Shown one piece after another: positions 1 through 8,683 of a stretch of 64,000 nucleotides of DNA. Made by a program: the position numbers and the translations under genes. The notes beneath the pieces were generated by a model. The model was not told where the DNA came from, did not search any database, and worked only from the letters and a program-made list of their open reading frames with translations. Numbering within the stretch: the first letter of the stretch is position 1; the number at the start of each line of letters is the position of its first letter. This DNA is from Paraflavisolibacter caeni (GTDB lineage: Bacteria; Bacteroidota; Bacteroidia; Chitinophagales; Chitinophagaceae), in assembly GCF_025628885.1 (NCBI RefSeq), contig NZ_JAOTIF010000017.1, positions 62,001 to 126,000 on the forward strand. The letters run 5' to 3'.

Positions 1-1682
1 TCCGGAAGCCGGTAACTTTCTCTGCTAGCATTAAACCAAGGCTAAAAGGTGGCGCACATTTTCTATTGCTACGGTCGTCGCGGATTTTAGAGAATAGTGA
101 CGACTATGATACTTCACGTTCTGCCCACTACCTGGGAAATCCTAATTATCTTCTTTTGAGGTATCAGTATAAGTACAACAATTTATTGCAATATGGTTTT
201 ACAGCCGAGAATGATGCGGGGGAACAGTTTTTTAAAGGTGCTCAATCAAAAGGCTTTGACTTTTATTCGGCTCATTTATTCACGCGCAATGTTGGGATTT
301 TTAAAGCCATCGCTCTTGGTGATTTTAGTGTCAATTTGGGACAGGGATTAGTACAATGGCAGTCTATTTCGTTTATGAAAGGAGCTGAGGCTGCTTCGAT
401 AAAAAAACAGGCACCAGTATTAAAACATTACACATCTGCGGGAGAGTTTTATTTCAACCGGGGTGTAGGTCTTACCATCCAAAAATGGAATACAGAGGCA
501 ACCTTGTTTGGATCAGTCAGAAAATTGGACGCTAATATTGTAAAGGATTCAATCAGTGGGAGTGAGGCCGTTAGTAGTTTTATCAGCTCAGGGATGCACC
601 GATCCTCATCAGAAATTATGGATAAAGCCAGTGTTGAACAGCATTCAATTGGTGGCAATCTTTCCTGGAAGGTCAGATCTTTTCATATTGGATTCAATGC
701 AGTTGCTCACAATTTTTCTAGCCCTGTAGAGAAAAGAGATGATCCCTATAATCTTTTTGCATTAAAAGGAAGTTCAGCCATGAACATGAGTACAGATTAC
801 AGTTTCACATACAGGAATTTTCATTTTTTTGGAGAAGCCGCTGCTGATGAAAACTTTTATAAAGCCATCCTAAGTGGGTTACTTGCAAGTTTGCATTCCA
901 AGGTGGACTTATCGGTACTGCATCGACACTATGAAAAAGATTATGTGACTGTATACGGTAAAGCTTTTTCTGAAAGTACAATGCCTACAAATGAATCTGG
1001 TTTGTATTTAGGTATACGTTTGCGGCCAACCGTTAATTTGACAATAAATGCATATAGTGATGTTTATAAGTTCGCCTGGTTGAAATACAGGGTCGATGCT
1101 CCTTCTACCGGCCGGGATTATATGATTCAAGTTACTTATCAGCCAAACAAACAGATGGAATTGTATACCCGATACCGCAATGAACGGAAGTATATCAATA
1201 ATACAGCAGCAGAAACAGAACTGAATGAAGTGATTCCTAAGTTGCGTCAACAATGGCGCGTTCATATGAGTTGTGTTCTGGCATCTCAATTAACATGGCA
1301 GAACAGAATGGATGTGGTTTGGTATGATAAAGGTGGTAATAAGGAAGAAGAAGGGTTTCTGTTTTTTACAGGATTAAATTATAAGCCGCTGAAAAAACTT
1401 TCTGCAAATGGACGGATTCTGTTCTTCGAAACTTCTGGTTTTTATAGCAGGATCTATGCTTATGAAAATGATGTTTCGTATTCCTTTACCACTCCTTTCT
1501 ATAATGGCAACGGTCTTCGTTATTATGTAAATCTCAATTACGATGTATTAAAACACCTCTCAGTATGGTTGAAAATAGCCAGAACTTCTTATCAAAACAA
1601 TTTGTCCATTGATGCTTCTGATTCAGGTACCAACGCAATGGCAAAAACTGAGATCCGGTTACAGGCAGCATTACAGTTTTAA
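1..1682 (+). CDS. Outer-membrane beta-barrel protein, 5'-truncated by the window edge
   Basis: The frame is open from base 3 to the stop at 1682, so the gene starts before the window; the TTG at 66 is only an internal codon. About 560 residues are visible. They are rich in alternating aromatic/polar strands and end in an aromatic residue (AALQF), as in Bacteroidota outer-membrane barrels. A stretch around residues 95-140 (LGQGLVQWQS, then YTSAGEFYFNRG) resembles the barrel part of a Bacteroidota family that carries an N-terminal ComEA-like helix-hairpin-helix domain. That domain, if present, lies outside the window. No catalytic motif is visible. The family assignment is from memory of the pattern and the function is unknown. 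Confidence 0.6.
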   Translation, partial: RKPVTFSASIKPRLKGGAHFLLLRSSRILENSDDYDTSRSAHYLGNPNYLLLRYQYKYNNLLQYGFTAENDAGEQFFKGAQSKGFDFYSAHLFTRNVGIFKAIALGDFSVNLGQGLVQWQSISFMKGAEAASIKKQAPVLKHYTSAGEFYFNRGVGLTIQKWNTEATLFGSVRKLDANIVKDSISGSEAVSSFISSGMHRSSSEIMDKASVEQHSIGGNLSWKVRSFHIGFNAVAHNFSSPVEKRDDPYNLFALKGSSAMNMSTDYSFTYRNFHFFGEAAADENFYKAILSGLLASLHSKVDLSVLHRHYEKDYVTVYGKAFSESTMPTNESGLYLGIRLRPTVNLTINAYSDVYKFAWLKYRVDAPSTGRDYMIQVTYQPNKQMELYTRYRNERKYINNTAAETELNEVIPKLRQQWRVHMSCVLASQLTWQNRMDVVWYDKGGNKEEEGFLFFTGLNYKPLKKLSANGRILFFETSGFYSRIYAYENDVSYSFTTPFYNGNGLRYYVNLNYDVLKHLSVWLKIARTSYQNNLSIDASDSGTNAMAKTEIRLQAALQF

Positions 1683-2262
1683 AAGATAATTGTCCCAGTA
1701 AACTCTGCTATAAAAATGCAGGCTGACCAATTCATTTGCATAACTCATGCATTAAAATTGGAAGGAACATAGCTCATTAATGCTGATATGTTTTAAAATT
1801 AGGTATCTATTCATCAAGCATGGACAGCGACAATTGATATTCCATCAATAATAGATGAGATTTAAGATTTAATCGATATATATAATATTATTCTATTTGT
1901 ATAAGTTGAATAAAACATCTCGTGCTCAACAAAAAGTTCAATAATTTTTGTTGATCATGCATCATTATCAAAGGATTAACTGTCTATAGGAGTTGTTTAG
2001 GTGAAATTCCTGCATTGGATTCGTGTATCTTTTTTAAAAAATAGTATATAGAGGAGCATGTAACGTGTTGATATTTCAAGTCTAATAACCTGAAAGTTTA
2101 GTACCCCCGAAAACAGATTAGTACCCAAGCTTGAATAAGATAAATGCTTTGTTTGGTATGCTCGTTTTGTTATGAAATAATATGGTAAAGCAGGCTGCTA
2201 TAAAGTTGTATATATCTTTTTTACTATAATTCAATGCTTTAAATTAAAAATTCGGAGTACAC
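1683..2262. other. AT-rich intergenic region before the first susC
   Basis: I see no gene in these 580 bases. It contains a perfect 10-bp inverted repeat (1926-1935 with 1945-1954, 9-nt loop) and two direct copies of TTAGTACCC starting exactly 20 bp apart (2098 and 2118). The last 35 bases before the susC start (ATGCTTTAAATT...CACATG) resemble the leader of the second susC at about 8650-8683. TATCTTTT near 2213 is a weak match to the -7 promoter element. Confidence 0.6.
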
Positions 2263-5200
2263 ATGAGAAAAATTGCATCACTGTTCACGGTGCTAATGCT
2301 GCTATGCACATTGGCGTTTGGCCAGGCCCGCACAGTAACAGGTACGGTCAAAGATGATAACGGCAATCCTATACCTTTTGCTACAGTTGCCGAAGCCGGA
2401 ACAAAAAATGGAACCACAGCAGACGAAAAAGGTAATTTCAGTCTTACAATCCGTAACCCGAATGCAAAATTGGCCATTACAGCCGCCGGGTTTCAAACAG
2501 TCTCTTCTCCAATAGGAGAAGGTCCTCAGGCAATTACTTTGGCCAGATCTGAGGGCCAATTGTCCGAAGTAGTTGTAACTACAGCCTTGGGTATCAAACG
2601 TCAGGCAAAAGAATTGGGATACTCAACTGCACGTGTTTCAAACAACCAATTGACACAGGCAAAATCTACCAACCTGCAAAACGGGTTAACAGGTAAAGTG
2701 TCTGGTGTAAATATTACCACAGTAAATAGTGGCGTGTTTGAGGAATCAAGGATTAACCTGCGTGGTATCCGTTCCTTGACCGGTAATAACCAGCCATTAA
2801 TGGTTGTGGATGGTGTTCCCACTCCTCTGACTTTTATTTCCACTATAAATCCCTCTGACGTTCAGGAAGTAAATATTTTGAAAGGAGCTTCTGCAGCTGC
2901 TGTTTATGGCCCCGATGGAGTAAACGGTGTCATCATTGTTACAACCAGGAGAGGAGCTTCCGGTAAGCCCTTTGTAAGTATTGGTTACACTGTTCAACTG
3001 GCCAAGGTCTCTTTTCTACCAGACTTGCAAGATAAATTTGGAAGTGGTAGCAGTGAAGATGCACTCGGCAGGCCAGAGTATGATTCTGTAGAAAACCAGC
3101 AATATGGTCCTCGATTTGACGGCACTATGAGACCTTTAGGACGGATGTTGGAAGATAGTTCTCAGCAGGTGGTTAAATACAGTCCAACAGATGAAAGAAA
3201 GAAATTCTGGAACGATAATGGCTTAACTCAGCAGGTGGACGTTTCTTTTGGAGCAAAGGATTATTATATCTCATTCCAGGATGCTCGAATCCATGGGTTG
3301 ATGCCACAAGATAAAAACCGCCGTACTTCGTTTAGATTAAATTCTTCTAAGGATTATGGAAAGTTCAGGGCCACAGCTAACTTAAATTACATTCAAACCA
3401 ATTATAACGTCGTCAATGATGCCGCATATGCTAACAGGTTTTCAAGCAGTTACAATGGTAGTGTTTACTTTACGGTATTGAATACTCCTGCACAAGTCCC
3501 CTTAACTTCATATAAAGATCCTAAAACGAATAAGTATGCAGAATACTCCAATTACTACAATGAGTATTTTGTAAATCCCTATTGGGTGATTGAAAATCAT
3601 AGAACTATAGGTCGGGGCGATAACTTTTTAGCTTCGGCTGAAGCCAACTTCGATTTTACTGATTGGTTGACTGCTACTTATCGTGCAGGTGCCTCCTTTG
3701 GTTTCAACTCTTACAAAAGTGAAAGCTCTCCAATTGAAACAACCGAGTGGGCTCAGGAAACCAGGGGACAGCAGTATGATCCTCAGCCTGGCTTTGTAGG
3801 AGATGGTGAATCCTATATCAGCCGGATTACACATGAATTGTTTTTGAATGGTAGAAAAGAAGTAAAAAATGATTTCAGGTTGAACTACATTTTAGGCTTC
3901 AGGTACCGGCAGAATGATTCCAAAAATATCAATGTTCAGGGCAACAACCTTGTTGTGCCTTACCTGTTCAACCTTTCCAATAGAACCGGCGAATCAATAG
4001 CCTTCGAAAATAATTTTCGGAATCGACTTTTTTCTCTTTTTGGCCAGATCGGTGTGAACTATAAAGGATGGGCCAACCTGGAATTTTCAGCTGCCAATGA
4101 CTGGGACAGTCGCCTGGATGAATCGAAGAACTCTTATTTCTATCCGGGAGTGAGTGGCTCTGTTATACTTACTGATGCCGTTCCTGCATTAAAAGGCAAC
4201 CGCACCATTTCATATGCAAAAGTCAGGAGCGCTATTTCGAAATCTGCAAACGTAAACCTGGGGATCTACCAACTGGAAGCTATCTATACACAAACCAATG
4301 GATTCCCTTATGGTGGCCTGGGTGGATTTAGTGCAGCTAATGTGGTTACCAACCCATTGATTGAACCAGAGTTTGTGAATTCGTTTGAAGTCGGTGTAGA
4401 ATTAGGTTTCTTCAGGAACAGGATCAACCTGGATGCAACTTATTTCCACCAAAAAAATACAAACCAGATATTGGAAGTGCAACAGTCTGCAGCTACCGGT
4501 TATCCTTCCTTTTTCACCAATGCTGCTGACTTCAATAACTATGGTGTTGAAATGGATTTAAACCTTTCTCCGCTGGTATATCTGGGACAAGGAAGAATCA
4601 ACTTTGGCGTGAATGTTACTTATAATGACAATAAAGTCAAATCTCTGTTCCCTGGTATCAATGAATTAGCCATTGGTGGTAGTAATGAATTTACTCAAAT
4701 AGCTGCAAGTTCTCCGGATGTCTTTAACTATGCGATTGTTGGAGAGCCAGCATTTGTATTCAAATTAACTGATTACAAAAGAGATCCGAATGGAAGAGTG
4801 ATCGTCGACAGGATTACGGGCGATCCTAGCCTGGAAGATAGTTTAGTAACCAGGGGACGCACTTTGCCACTTTGGATAATGGGCTTCAATCCATCTTTCA
4901 ACTGGAAAGGTTTGACAGTGGCGATGACCTGGGATTACAGGGGCGGTCACTTTGCTTATCATGGCATTGGTTCGGATATGGACTTTACCGGTATTTCAGA
5001 ACGTAGTGCACAATTTAACCGTCAGCGTTTTGTTTTCCCAAATTCTGTTTACTGGGATGGCTCTAAGTATGTTCCGAACGAGAATTTAACAACGTCAGGT
5101 GGCGGAAGGAACTTTTGGGCTGTGGGCGCCACCAACACAGCCATCGGTACAAACTATTTTTCAAGCGCAGCTTTCTGGAAGTTGAGAGAGTTGGTGATTT

Positions 5201-5421
5201 CATATGACATACCTTCTAAATATATTGGAGAAACGAAAGTGATTAAAAAAGTAGTTGTAGGCGCGGTTGGTAGAAACCTCCTTACTTTTTTACCGAAATC
5301 AAATCAATGGACCGATCCTGAGTTCAACTATACTTCAGCAGGTAACACTTACGGGATTAACAACGTATTCGCCACACCTCCTGCAAGATACTTTGGCGGG
5401 TCAGTTACATTAACGTTCTAA
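2263..5421 (+). CDS. SusC/RagA-family TonB-dependent outer-membrane receptor (pair 1)
   Basis: This is a 1052-residue TonB-dependent transporter of the SusC class, which moves oligomeric nutrients across the outer membrane together with a SusD lipoprotein lid. In order it has a signal peptide (about 1-21), a CarboxypepD_reg-like domain (about 24-100, VTGTVKDDNGNPIPFATV), a plug (about 115-235) and a barrel to the C-terminal VTLTF. The plug carries the SusC hallmark LRGIRSLTGNNQPLMVVDGV and the EVNILKGASAAAVYG segment. The ATG follows an AT-rich leader without a Shine-Dalgarno site, as usual in this phylum. susD starts 1 nt after the stop. Substrate unknown: there is no adjacent enzyme. The first 80 or so residues are close to those of the receptor at 8684. 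Confidence 0.95.
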   Translation: MRKIASLFTVLMLLCTLAFGQARTVTGTVKDDNGNPIPFATVAEAGTKNGTTADEKGNFSLTIRNPNAKLAITAAGFQTVSSPIGEGPQAITLARSEGQLSEVVVTTALGIKRQAKELGYSTARVSNNQLTQAKSTNLQNGLTGKVSGVNITTVNSGVFEESRINLRGIRSLTGNNQPLMVVDGVPTPLTFISTINPSDVQEVNILKGASAAAVYGPDGVNGVIIVTTRRGASGKPFVSIGYTVQLAKVSFLPDLQDKFGSGSSEDALGRPEYDSVENQQYGPRFDGTMRPLGRMLEDSSQQVVKYSPTDERKKFWNDNGLTQQVDVSFGAKDYYISFQDARIHGLMPQDKNRRTSFRLNSSKDYGKFRATANLNYIQTNYNVVNDAAYANRFSSSYNGSVYFTVLNTPAQVPLTSYKDPKTNKYAEYSNYYNEYFVNPYWVIENHRTIGRGDNFLASAEANFDFTDWLTATYRAGASFGFNSYKSESSPIETTEWAQETRGQQYDPQPGFVGDGESYISRITHELFLNGRKEVKNDFRLNYILGFRYRQNDSKNINVQGNNLVVPYLFNLSNRTGESIAFENNFRNRLFSLFGQIGVNYKGWANLEFSAANDWDSRLDESKNSYFYPGVSGSVILTDAVPALKGNRTISYAKVRSAISKSANVNLGIYQLEAIYTQTNGFPYGGLGGFSAANVVTNPLIEPEFVNSFEVGVELGFFRNRINLDATYFHQKNTNQILEVQQSAATGYPSFFTNAADFNNYGVEMDLNLSPLVYLGQGRINFGVNVTYNDNKVKSLFPGINELAIGGSNEFTQIAASSPDVFNYAIVGEPAFVFKLTDYKRDPNGRVIVDRITGDPSLEDSLVTRGRTLPLWIMGFNPSFNWKGLTVAMTWDYRGGHFAYHGIGSDMDFTGISERSAQFNRQRFVFPNSVYWDGSKYVPNENLTTSGGGRNFWAVGATNTAIGTNYFSSAAFWKLRELVISYDIPSKYIGETKVIKKVVVGAVGRNLLTFLPKSNQWTDPEFNYTSAGNTYGINNVFATPPARYFGGSVTLTF

Positions 5422-5422
5422 A

Positions 5423-6970
5423 ATGTTTAAAATGAGAACCAATATAAATAAGTTACTTTTCTTTTCCGTATTGCTTTCTATCGGGATGGTAGGATGTCAG
5501 AAAAAATTGGATATCAATCACAACCCAAATAATGTAACTGAATCCAATATTACGGCCGAGTTAATTTTACCTAATGCCTTACAGGGCGTTGGTGCCCAGA
5601 CTGCTGTGGGAAACCGTACGATAGATAATGACGGTTACGCCACCGGTTATGGATGGGTTTCCAACTGGATGGGACATTTTTCTCCATCCGGTTCCTATAA
5701 CCCAAGTACCGAAGAGTCTACCTATAACATTACCAATACTTTCCAGGATACGAGATGGCCTGGCCTATATAATGTTTTGTTTGATCTTTATAACGTTGAA
5801 CAAAAAGCATTGGAAAGCAATCAGCCATACTATAGGGCAGTTGCGATGATCAACAAAGCTCATTTGTTCCAATTTTTAGTGGACATTTATGGAAATGTTC
5901 CATATTCCCAGGCGTTTAAACCAATTGAATTCCCTGCGCCAGCCTACGATAAAGCAGAGGATATCTATGCAAATTTGCAAGTGCAGTTAGATACAGCAGT
6001 TGCAATTTTGAGTGAAGTAGTTGATCATGTGCCTTCTTCTGCCGAAACTATAGATATCGTTTATCACGGGGATGCTGAAATGTGGATTAAAATGGCTAAT
6101 ACAATTAAGCTTAGGCTTTTGATCAGGACTTCCGAGATCAATGCGAATCCAACAGCCGAACTGGCAAAGATCAAAACCAATGGAGGTGTTTTGCAATCTG
6201 GCGAAAGCGCAGAGGTAAACCCAGGTTACTTGAATGATGTAGGTAAGCAAAATCCTTTCTATTCAGCTTATGGACTTTTGCCTAGTGGTAATGTGGCCAA
6301 TGAATATTACAGGGCCAATGCTTATATGATCAATGTATTAAAGAACAATCTTGACCCTAGACTGGCGTACTTCTTTGCTCCTGCAAAAAACGGGGGGCAG
6401 TTTGTAGGTACAGTGTATGGCTCTCCTCCGGATGATGCATATAATGGAGATAAAACTTCGAATATTGGTCCGGGCTTGGCTAAATCATATGACCAGGGTC
6501 AGTGGATCGTGACTTCTGTAGAAAGTATGTTCCTGCAAGCCGAAGCAGTGGCCAGGGGTTGGGATGTTGGCTATTCTGGCTCTGCTCAGCAGGCATACGA
6601 GGAAGCTGTCACTGAATCATTTATTTGGTTAGGAGTTGATGACGCAGAAGATGCTGCTGCAGAGTATTTAAGTGAAGCAAGGAATGCTAAATGGGCAAAT
6701 GCTGGTTCCAGCATGGACAGCAGGATAAAGTTCATTGTAAACCAAAAATATATTGCAATGGTAGGTATCAATCCAATAGAAGCCTGGAATGATTACAGGA
6801 GGCTAGGTGTGCCTGCAGACGTTCCGCTATCAGTGAACCCTGCTCGAGGTTCAAGAACAATACCCGTCAGGCTATTATATCCTCAGACTGAATACGCTGT
6901 TAATGGGGCTAACGTACAAGCTCAAGGCAATATCGATCCTAATACAAGAATCTTTTGGGACAAACAATGA
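5423..6970 (+). CDS. SusD/RagB-family nutrient-binding outer-membrane lipoprotein (pair 1)
   Basis: This 515-residue lipoprotein is the surface lid and ligand-binding partner of the SusC just upstream. The signal peptide ends in a lipobox (SIGMVGC, then QKKLD), so Cys is lipidated and the protein anchored. The body is the helical TPR-like SusD fold of the SusD-like_2 type: NHNPNNVTESNI near the N-terminus, a YNVLFDLYNVEQKA helix, and KYIAMVGINPIEAWNDYRR near the C-terminus. The first ATG (5423) is 1 nt after the susC stop, and an alternative ATG is at 5432. Its stop overlaps the start of the next gene by ATGA, so the three genes are very likely one operon. Confidence 0.93.
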   Translation: MFKMRTNINKLLFFSVLLSIGMVGCQKKLDINHNPNNVTESNITAELILPNALQGVGAQTAVGNRTIDNDGYATGYGWVSNWMGHFSPSGSYNPSTEESTYNITNTFQDTRWPGLYNVLFDLYNVEQKALESNQPYYRAVAMINKAHLFQFLVDIYGNVPYSQAFKPIEFPAPAYDKAEDIYANLQVQLDTAVAILSEVVDHVPSSAETIDIVYHGDAEMWIKMANTIKLRLLIRTSEINANPTAELAKIKTNGGVLQSGESAEVNPGYLNDVGKQNPFYSAYGLLPSGNVANEYYRANAYMINVLKNNLDPRLAYFFAPAKNGGQFVGTVYGSPPDDAYNGDKTSNIGPGLAKSYDQGQWIVTSVESMFLQAEAVARGWDVGYSGSAQQAYEEAVTESFIWLGVDDAEDAAAEYLSEARNAKWANAGSSMDSRIKFIVNQKYIAMVGINPIEAWNDYRRLGVPADVPLSVNPARGSRTIPVRLLYPQTEYAVNGANVQAQGNIDPNTRIFWDKQ

Positions 6971-7857
6971 TTACCATAAAAAACATGATTATGAAATCAA
7001 TCAATAAATTTCTGCTTCATTCAAGTGCCTGCCTGCTTCTGATGGTTTTAGGGGTAAGTTGCTTAAAAGATGACGATTATGATGAAGGGAAGGAAAATAT
7101 AAATATCAATAAAAGTATTAAACTTGTTGAGATCATGGGCCCTATCGAAGGCTTTTATACAAAGTCGCTTGATTATAGCACGGGTGATACAACCGTACAA
7201 CTGGTGAATTTAAATCTGGCTGCACTCGATCCCGCTCCTGAGGATTTAAAAGTTACGCTGGCTGTTGATCCCGCAGTAATAGCAGATTTTAATGCACGGA
7301 ATGACGAGAATTTTACCCCATTGCCAGCATCTTATTTCAACTTTCCAACCATGGATGCGACGATACCTAAAGGACAGAGAGAGGCCGTATTAAGTGGAAC
7401 TATAAAGAATCCTAGTTTTCTCGAATCAGGTAAATACGCTTTAGGAATGAAAGTGGCAAATGTTTCTAACCCGGATATTAAAATTAGCGGGAACTATGGC
7501 CAGCAATTGATCTCGCTCCGTGTTAAAAATAAATATCACGGTCTTTACCATGCAGCAGGTGTTTTTCACCACCCTACAGCAGGTGATAGAGATATCGATG
7601 AAGAAAAAGAACTCACTACAGAAGAGCCCAATTCTGTTTTGGCACCATTAGGCGATTTAGGCGGCGCTGGTTATCAAATGCTTTTGATCATTAATGCAGA
7701 TAATTCAGTTACCATTGAGCCGAGAGGAGTAACGCCCAATATTGATCAACATTGGGGGCGCAATTATTATGATCCTGCCACCAAGTCATTCCATTTGCAT
7801 TATTCATATAATACTTCAGCTCCCCGGATTGTAGAAGAAGTGATCACCAGGGAGTAG
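6967..7857 (+). CDS. DUF1735-type lipoprotein accompanying SusCD pair 1
   Basis: About 296 residues with a type II signal peptide (LLMVLGVSC, then LKDDDYDEG), so probably a lipoprotein. Residues about 45-170 look like the DUF1735 (BT_3987-type N-terminal) domain often found in surface glycan-binding or accessory proteins of SusCD loci: a VxLxxDPAVIADFN pattern, LPASYFNFP and a final LRVKNKY. The remaining 110 residues have no motif I recognise. I chose the ATG at 6967 because it overlaps the susD stop (ATGA), a typical coupling. ATGs at 6985 and 6991 give a more standard signal peptide and are possible. A strong terminator follows, so it is the last gene of the operon. Role as a ligand-binding accessory is inferred. 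Confidence 0.8.
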   Translation: MITIKNMIMKSINKFLLHSSACLLLMVLGVSCLKDDDYDEGKENININKSIKLVEIMGPIEGFYTKSLDYSTGDTTVQLVNLNLAALDPAPEDLKVTLAVDPAVIADFNARNDENFTPLPASYFNFPTMDATIPKGQREAVLSGTIKNPSFLESGKYALGMKVANVSNPDIKISGNYGQQLISLRVKNKYHGLYHAAGVFHHPTAGDRDIDEEKELTTEEPNSVLAPLGDLGGAGYQMLLIINADNSVTIEPRGVTPNIDQHWGRNYYDPATKSFHLHYSYNTSAPRIVEEVITRE

Positions 7858-7878
7858 AGTTATCTATTTTTATTGACT

Positions 7879-7910
7879 AAAGGGCTGCATTTTTTGCAGC
7901 CCTTTTTCTT
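7879..7910 (+). terminator. Intrinsic terminator of the first susCD operon
   Basis: Stem AAAGGGCTGCA (7879-7889) pairs with TGCAGCCCTTT (7895-7905) around a five-T loop and is followed by a T-rich run. It begins 22 nt after the lipoprotein stop. Confidence 0.9.
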
Positions 7911-7928
7911 TTTCATTGATATGCTTTA

Positions 7929-7936
7929 TACATTTG
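7929..7936 (+). promoter_or_regulatory. -7 promoter element of the DUF3467 gene
   Basis: TACATTTG is an exact match to the Bacteroidota element TAnnTTTG. It lies 17 nt before the ATG at 7954 and directly after the upstream terminator. No well-spaced TTG (-33) was seen. Confidence 0.5.
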
Positions 7937-7953
7937 ATTCCTTAATTTTATTT

Positions 7954-8268
7954 ATGCAAGATCCAAATCAAAATCAGAATCAAATTAATATAGAGATATC
8001 GGAAGAAGTAGCAGAAGGCAGTTATGCCAACCTCGCTATTATTACCCATTCCCATGCCGAGTTCGTGATTGACTTTGTAAATGTGATGCCAGGTACACCT
8101 AAAAGCAAGGTGAAATCGCGCATTATCTTTACCCCTCAACACGCCAAACGCTTTATGAAAGCGTTAATAGAAAATGTGAACCGATATGAAGCCGCTAACG
8201 GCCCGATTAAAGACCTGGAAGAAATTTCAATCCCCTTAACCTTTGGAGGCCCGGCAGGACAAGCATAA
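7954..8268 (+). CDS. DUF3467 domain protein
   Basis: A 104-residue acidic protein resembling the DUF3467 family, which is widespread in bacteria and has no established function. Visible family features are NIEISEEVAEGSYANLAIITHS, then EFVIDFVNVMPG and KSRIIFTPQHAKRFMKAL. An in-frame start at 7873 exists but lies inside the terminator of the preceding operon and upstream of the promoter, and would add 27 hydrophobic residues unlike the family; ATG 7954 (MQDPNQNQ) is therefore preferred. It has its own promoter and appears monocistronic. There is no signal peptide, so it is cytoplasmic. Confidence 0.9.
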   Translation: MQDPNQNQNQINIEISEEVAEGSYANLAIITHSHAEFVIDFVNVMPGTPKSKVKSRIIFTPQHAKRFMKALIENVNRYEAANGPIKDLEEISIPLTFGGPAGQA

Positions 8269-8306
8269 TATTTTCTTTGTATAAACCTCTAAGTCGTTAT
8301 GCATAT

Positions 8307-8349
8307 TACTTCGTCAAGGCATGGTTATAAACTATGCCTTGACGAAGTA
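8307..8349 (+). repeat. 20-bp inverted repeat with a 3-nt loop
   Basis: Arms 8307-8326 and 8330-8349 pair over 20 bp; the only deviation is G8323 against T8333, which is a G-U wobble in plus-strand RNA but an A-C mismatch in minus-strand RNA. No T-run follows, so it is not a textbook terminator. It lies 38 nt after the DUF3467 stop. Confidence 0.9.
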
Positions 8350-8570
8350 TATCCATTTGTTACATATTCTTCTGTTATAATGCGATCTCAAAACACTACT
8401 TATCCCATATAAACTTTCTTTCATTTTAATTGGGATTGCTTGTAATATGTACTCCAAACACTTAATATGTATAAAAGTTTGCAAATGATTAAAGCCCTGA
8501 TTTGCGGTTTAGAATAAATATTAATTTTTAGAATATTTATTTTGGAAGGCCGATTTTTAAAAAAAAATTC

Positions 8571-8578
8571 TATTTTTG
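8571..8578 (+). promoter_or_regulatory. -7 promoter element of the second susC operon
   Basis: TATTTTTG matches TAnnTTTG, 105 nt before the ATG. The nearest upstream TTG (8542-8544) is 26 nt away, longer than the usual 17-23. Confidence 0.45.
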
Positions 8579-8683
8579 GCTTTATTGCAGAGCTTACCCA
8601 TTCGAAGCCAGATGGTTGCTGACACAGGAATCATTGATTTCTAACCATATTTTAATGCTTTAAATTTTAAATTCTAAGTTCAC

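Larger units (their letters stand above)
8269..8683. other. Intergenic region before the second susC
   Basis: No gene is seen in 415 bases. It holds a 20-bp hairpin (8307-8349), a candidate promoter (8571-8578) and an AT-rich leader of about 100 nt that resembles the leader of the first susC over its last 35 bases. Confidence 0.6.

Noticed and set aside
1833-1849. FNR-box-like ATTGAT-N5-ATCAAT before the first susC
   Set aside because: The spacer is 5, not the 4 of Crp/Fnr sites, and it is over 400 bp from the gene; too weak to call.
6955-6966. TTG start four codons upstream of the DUF1735-type lipoprotein start
   Set aside because: The ATG at 6967 overlaps the susD stop by ATGA, a standard coupling, and better suits a signal peptide.
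7873-7953. N-terminal extension of the DUF3467 protein
   Set aside because: It lies within the terminator and upstream of the promoter, and its sequence is unlike the family.
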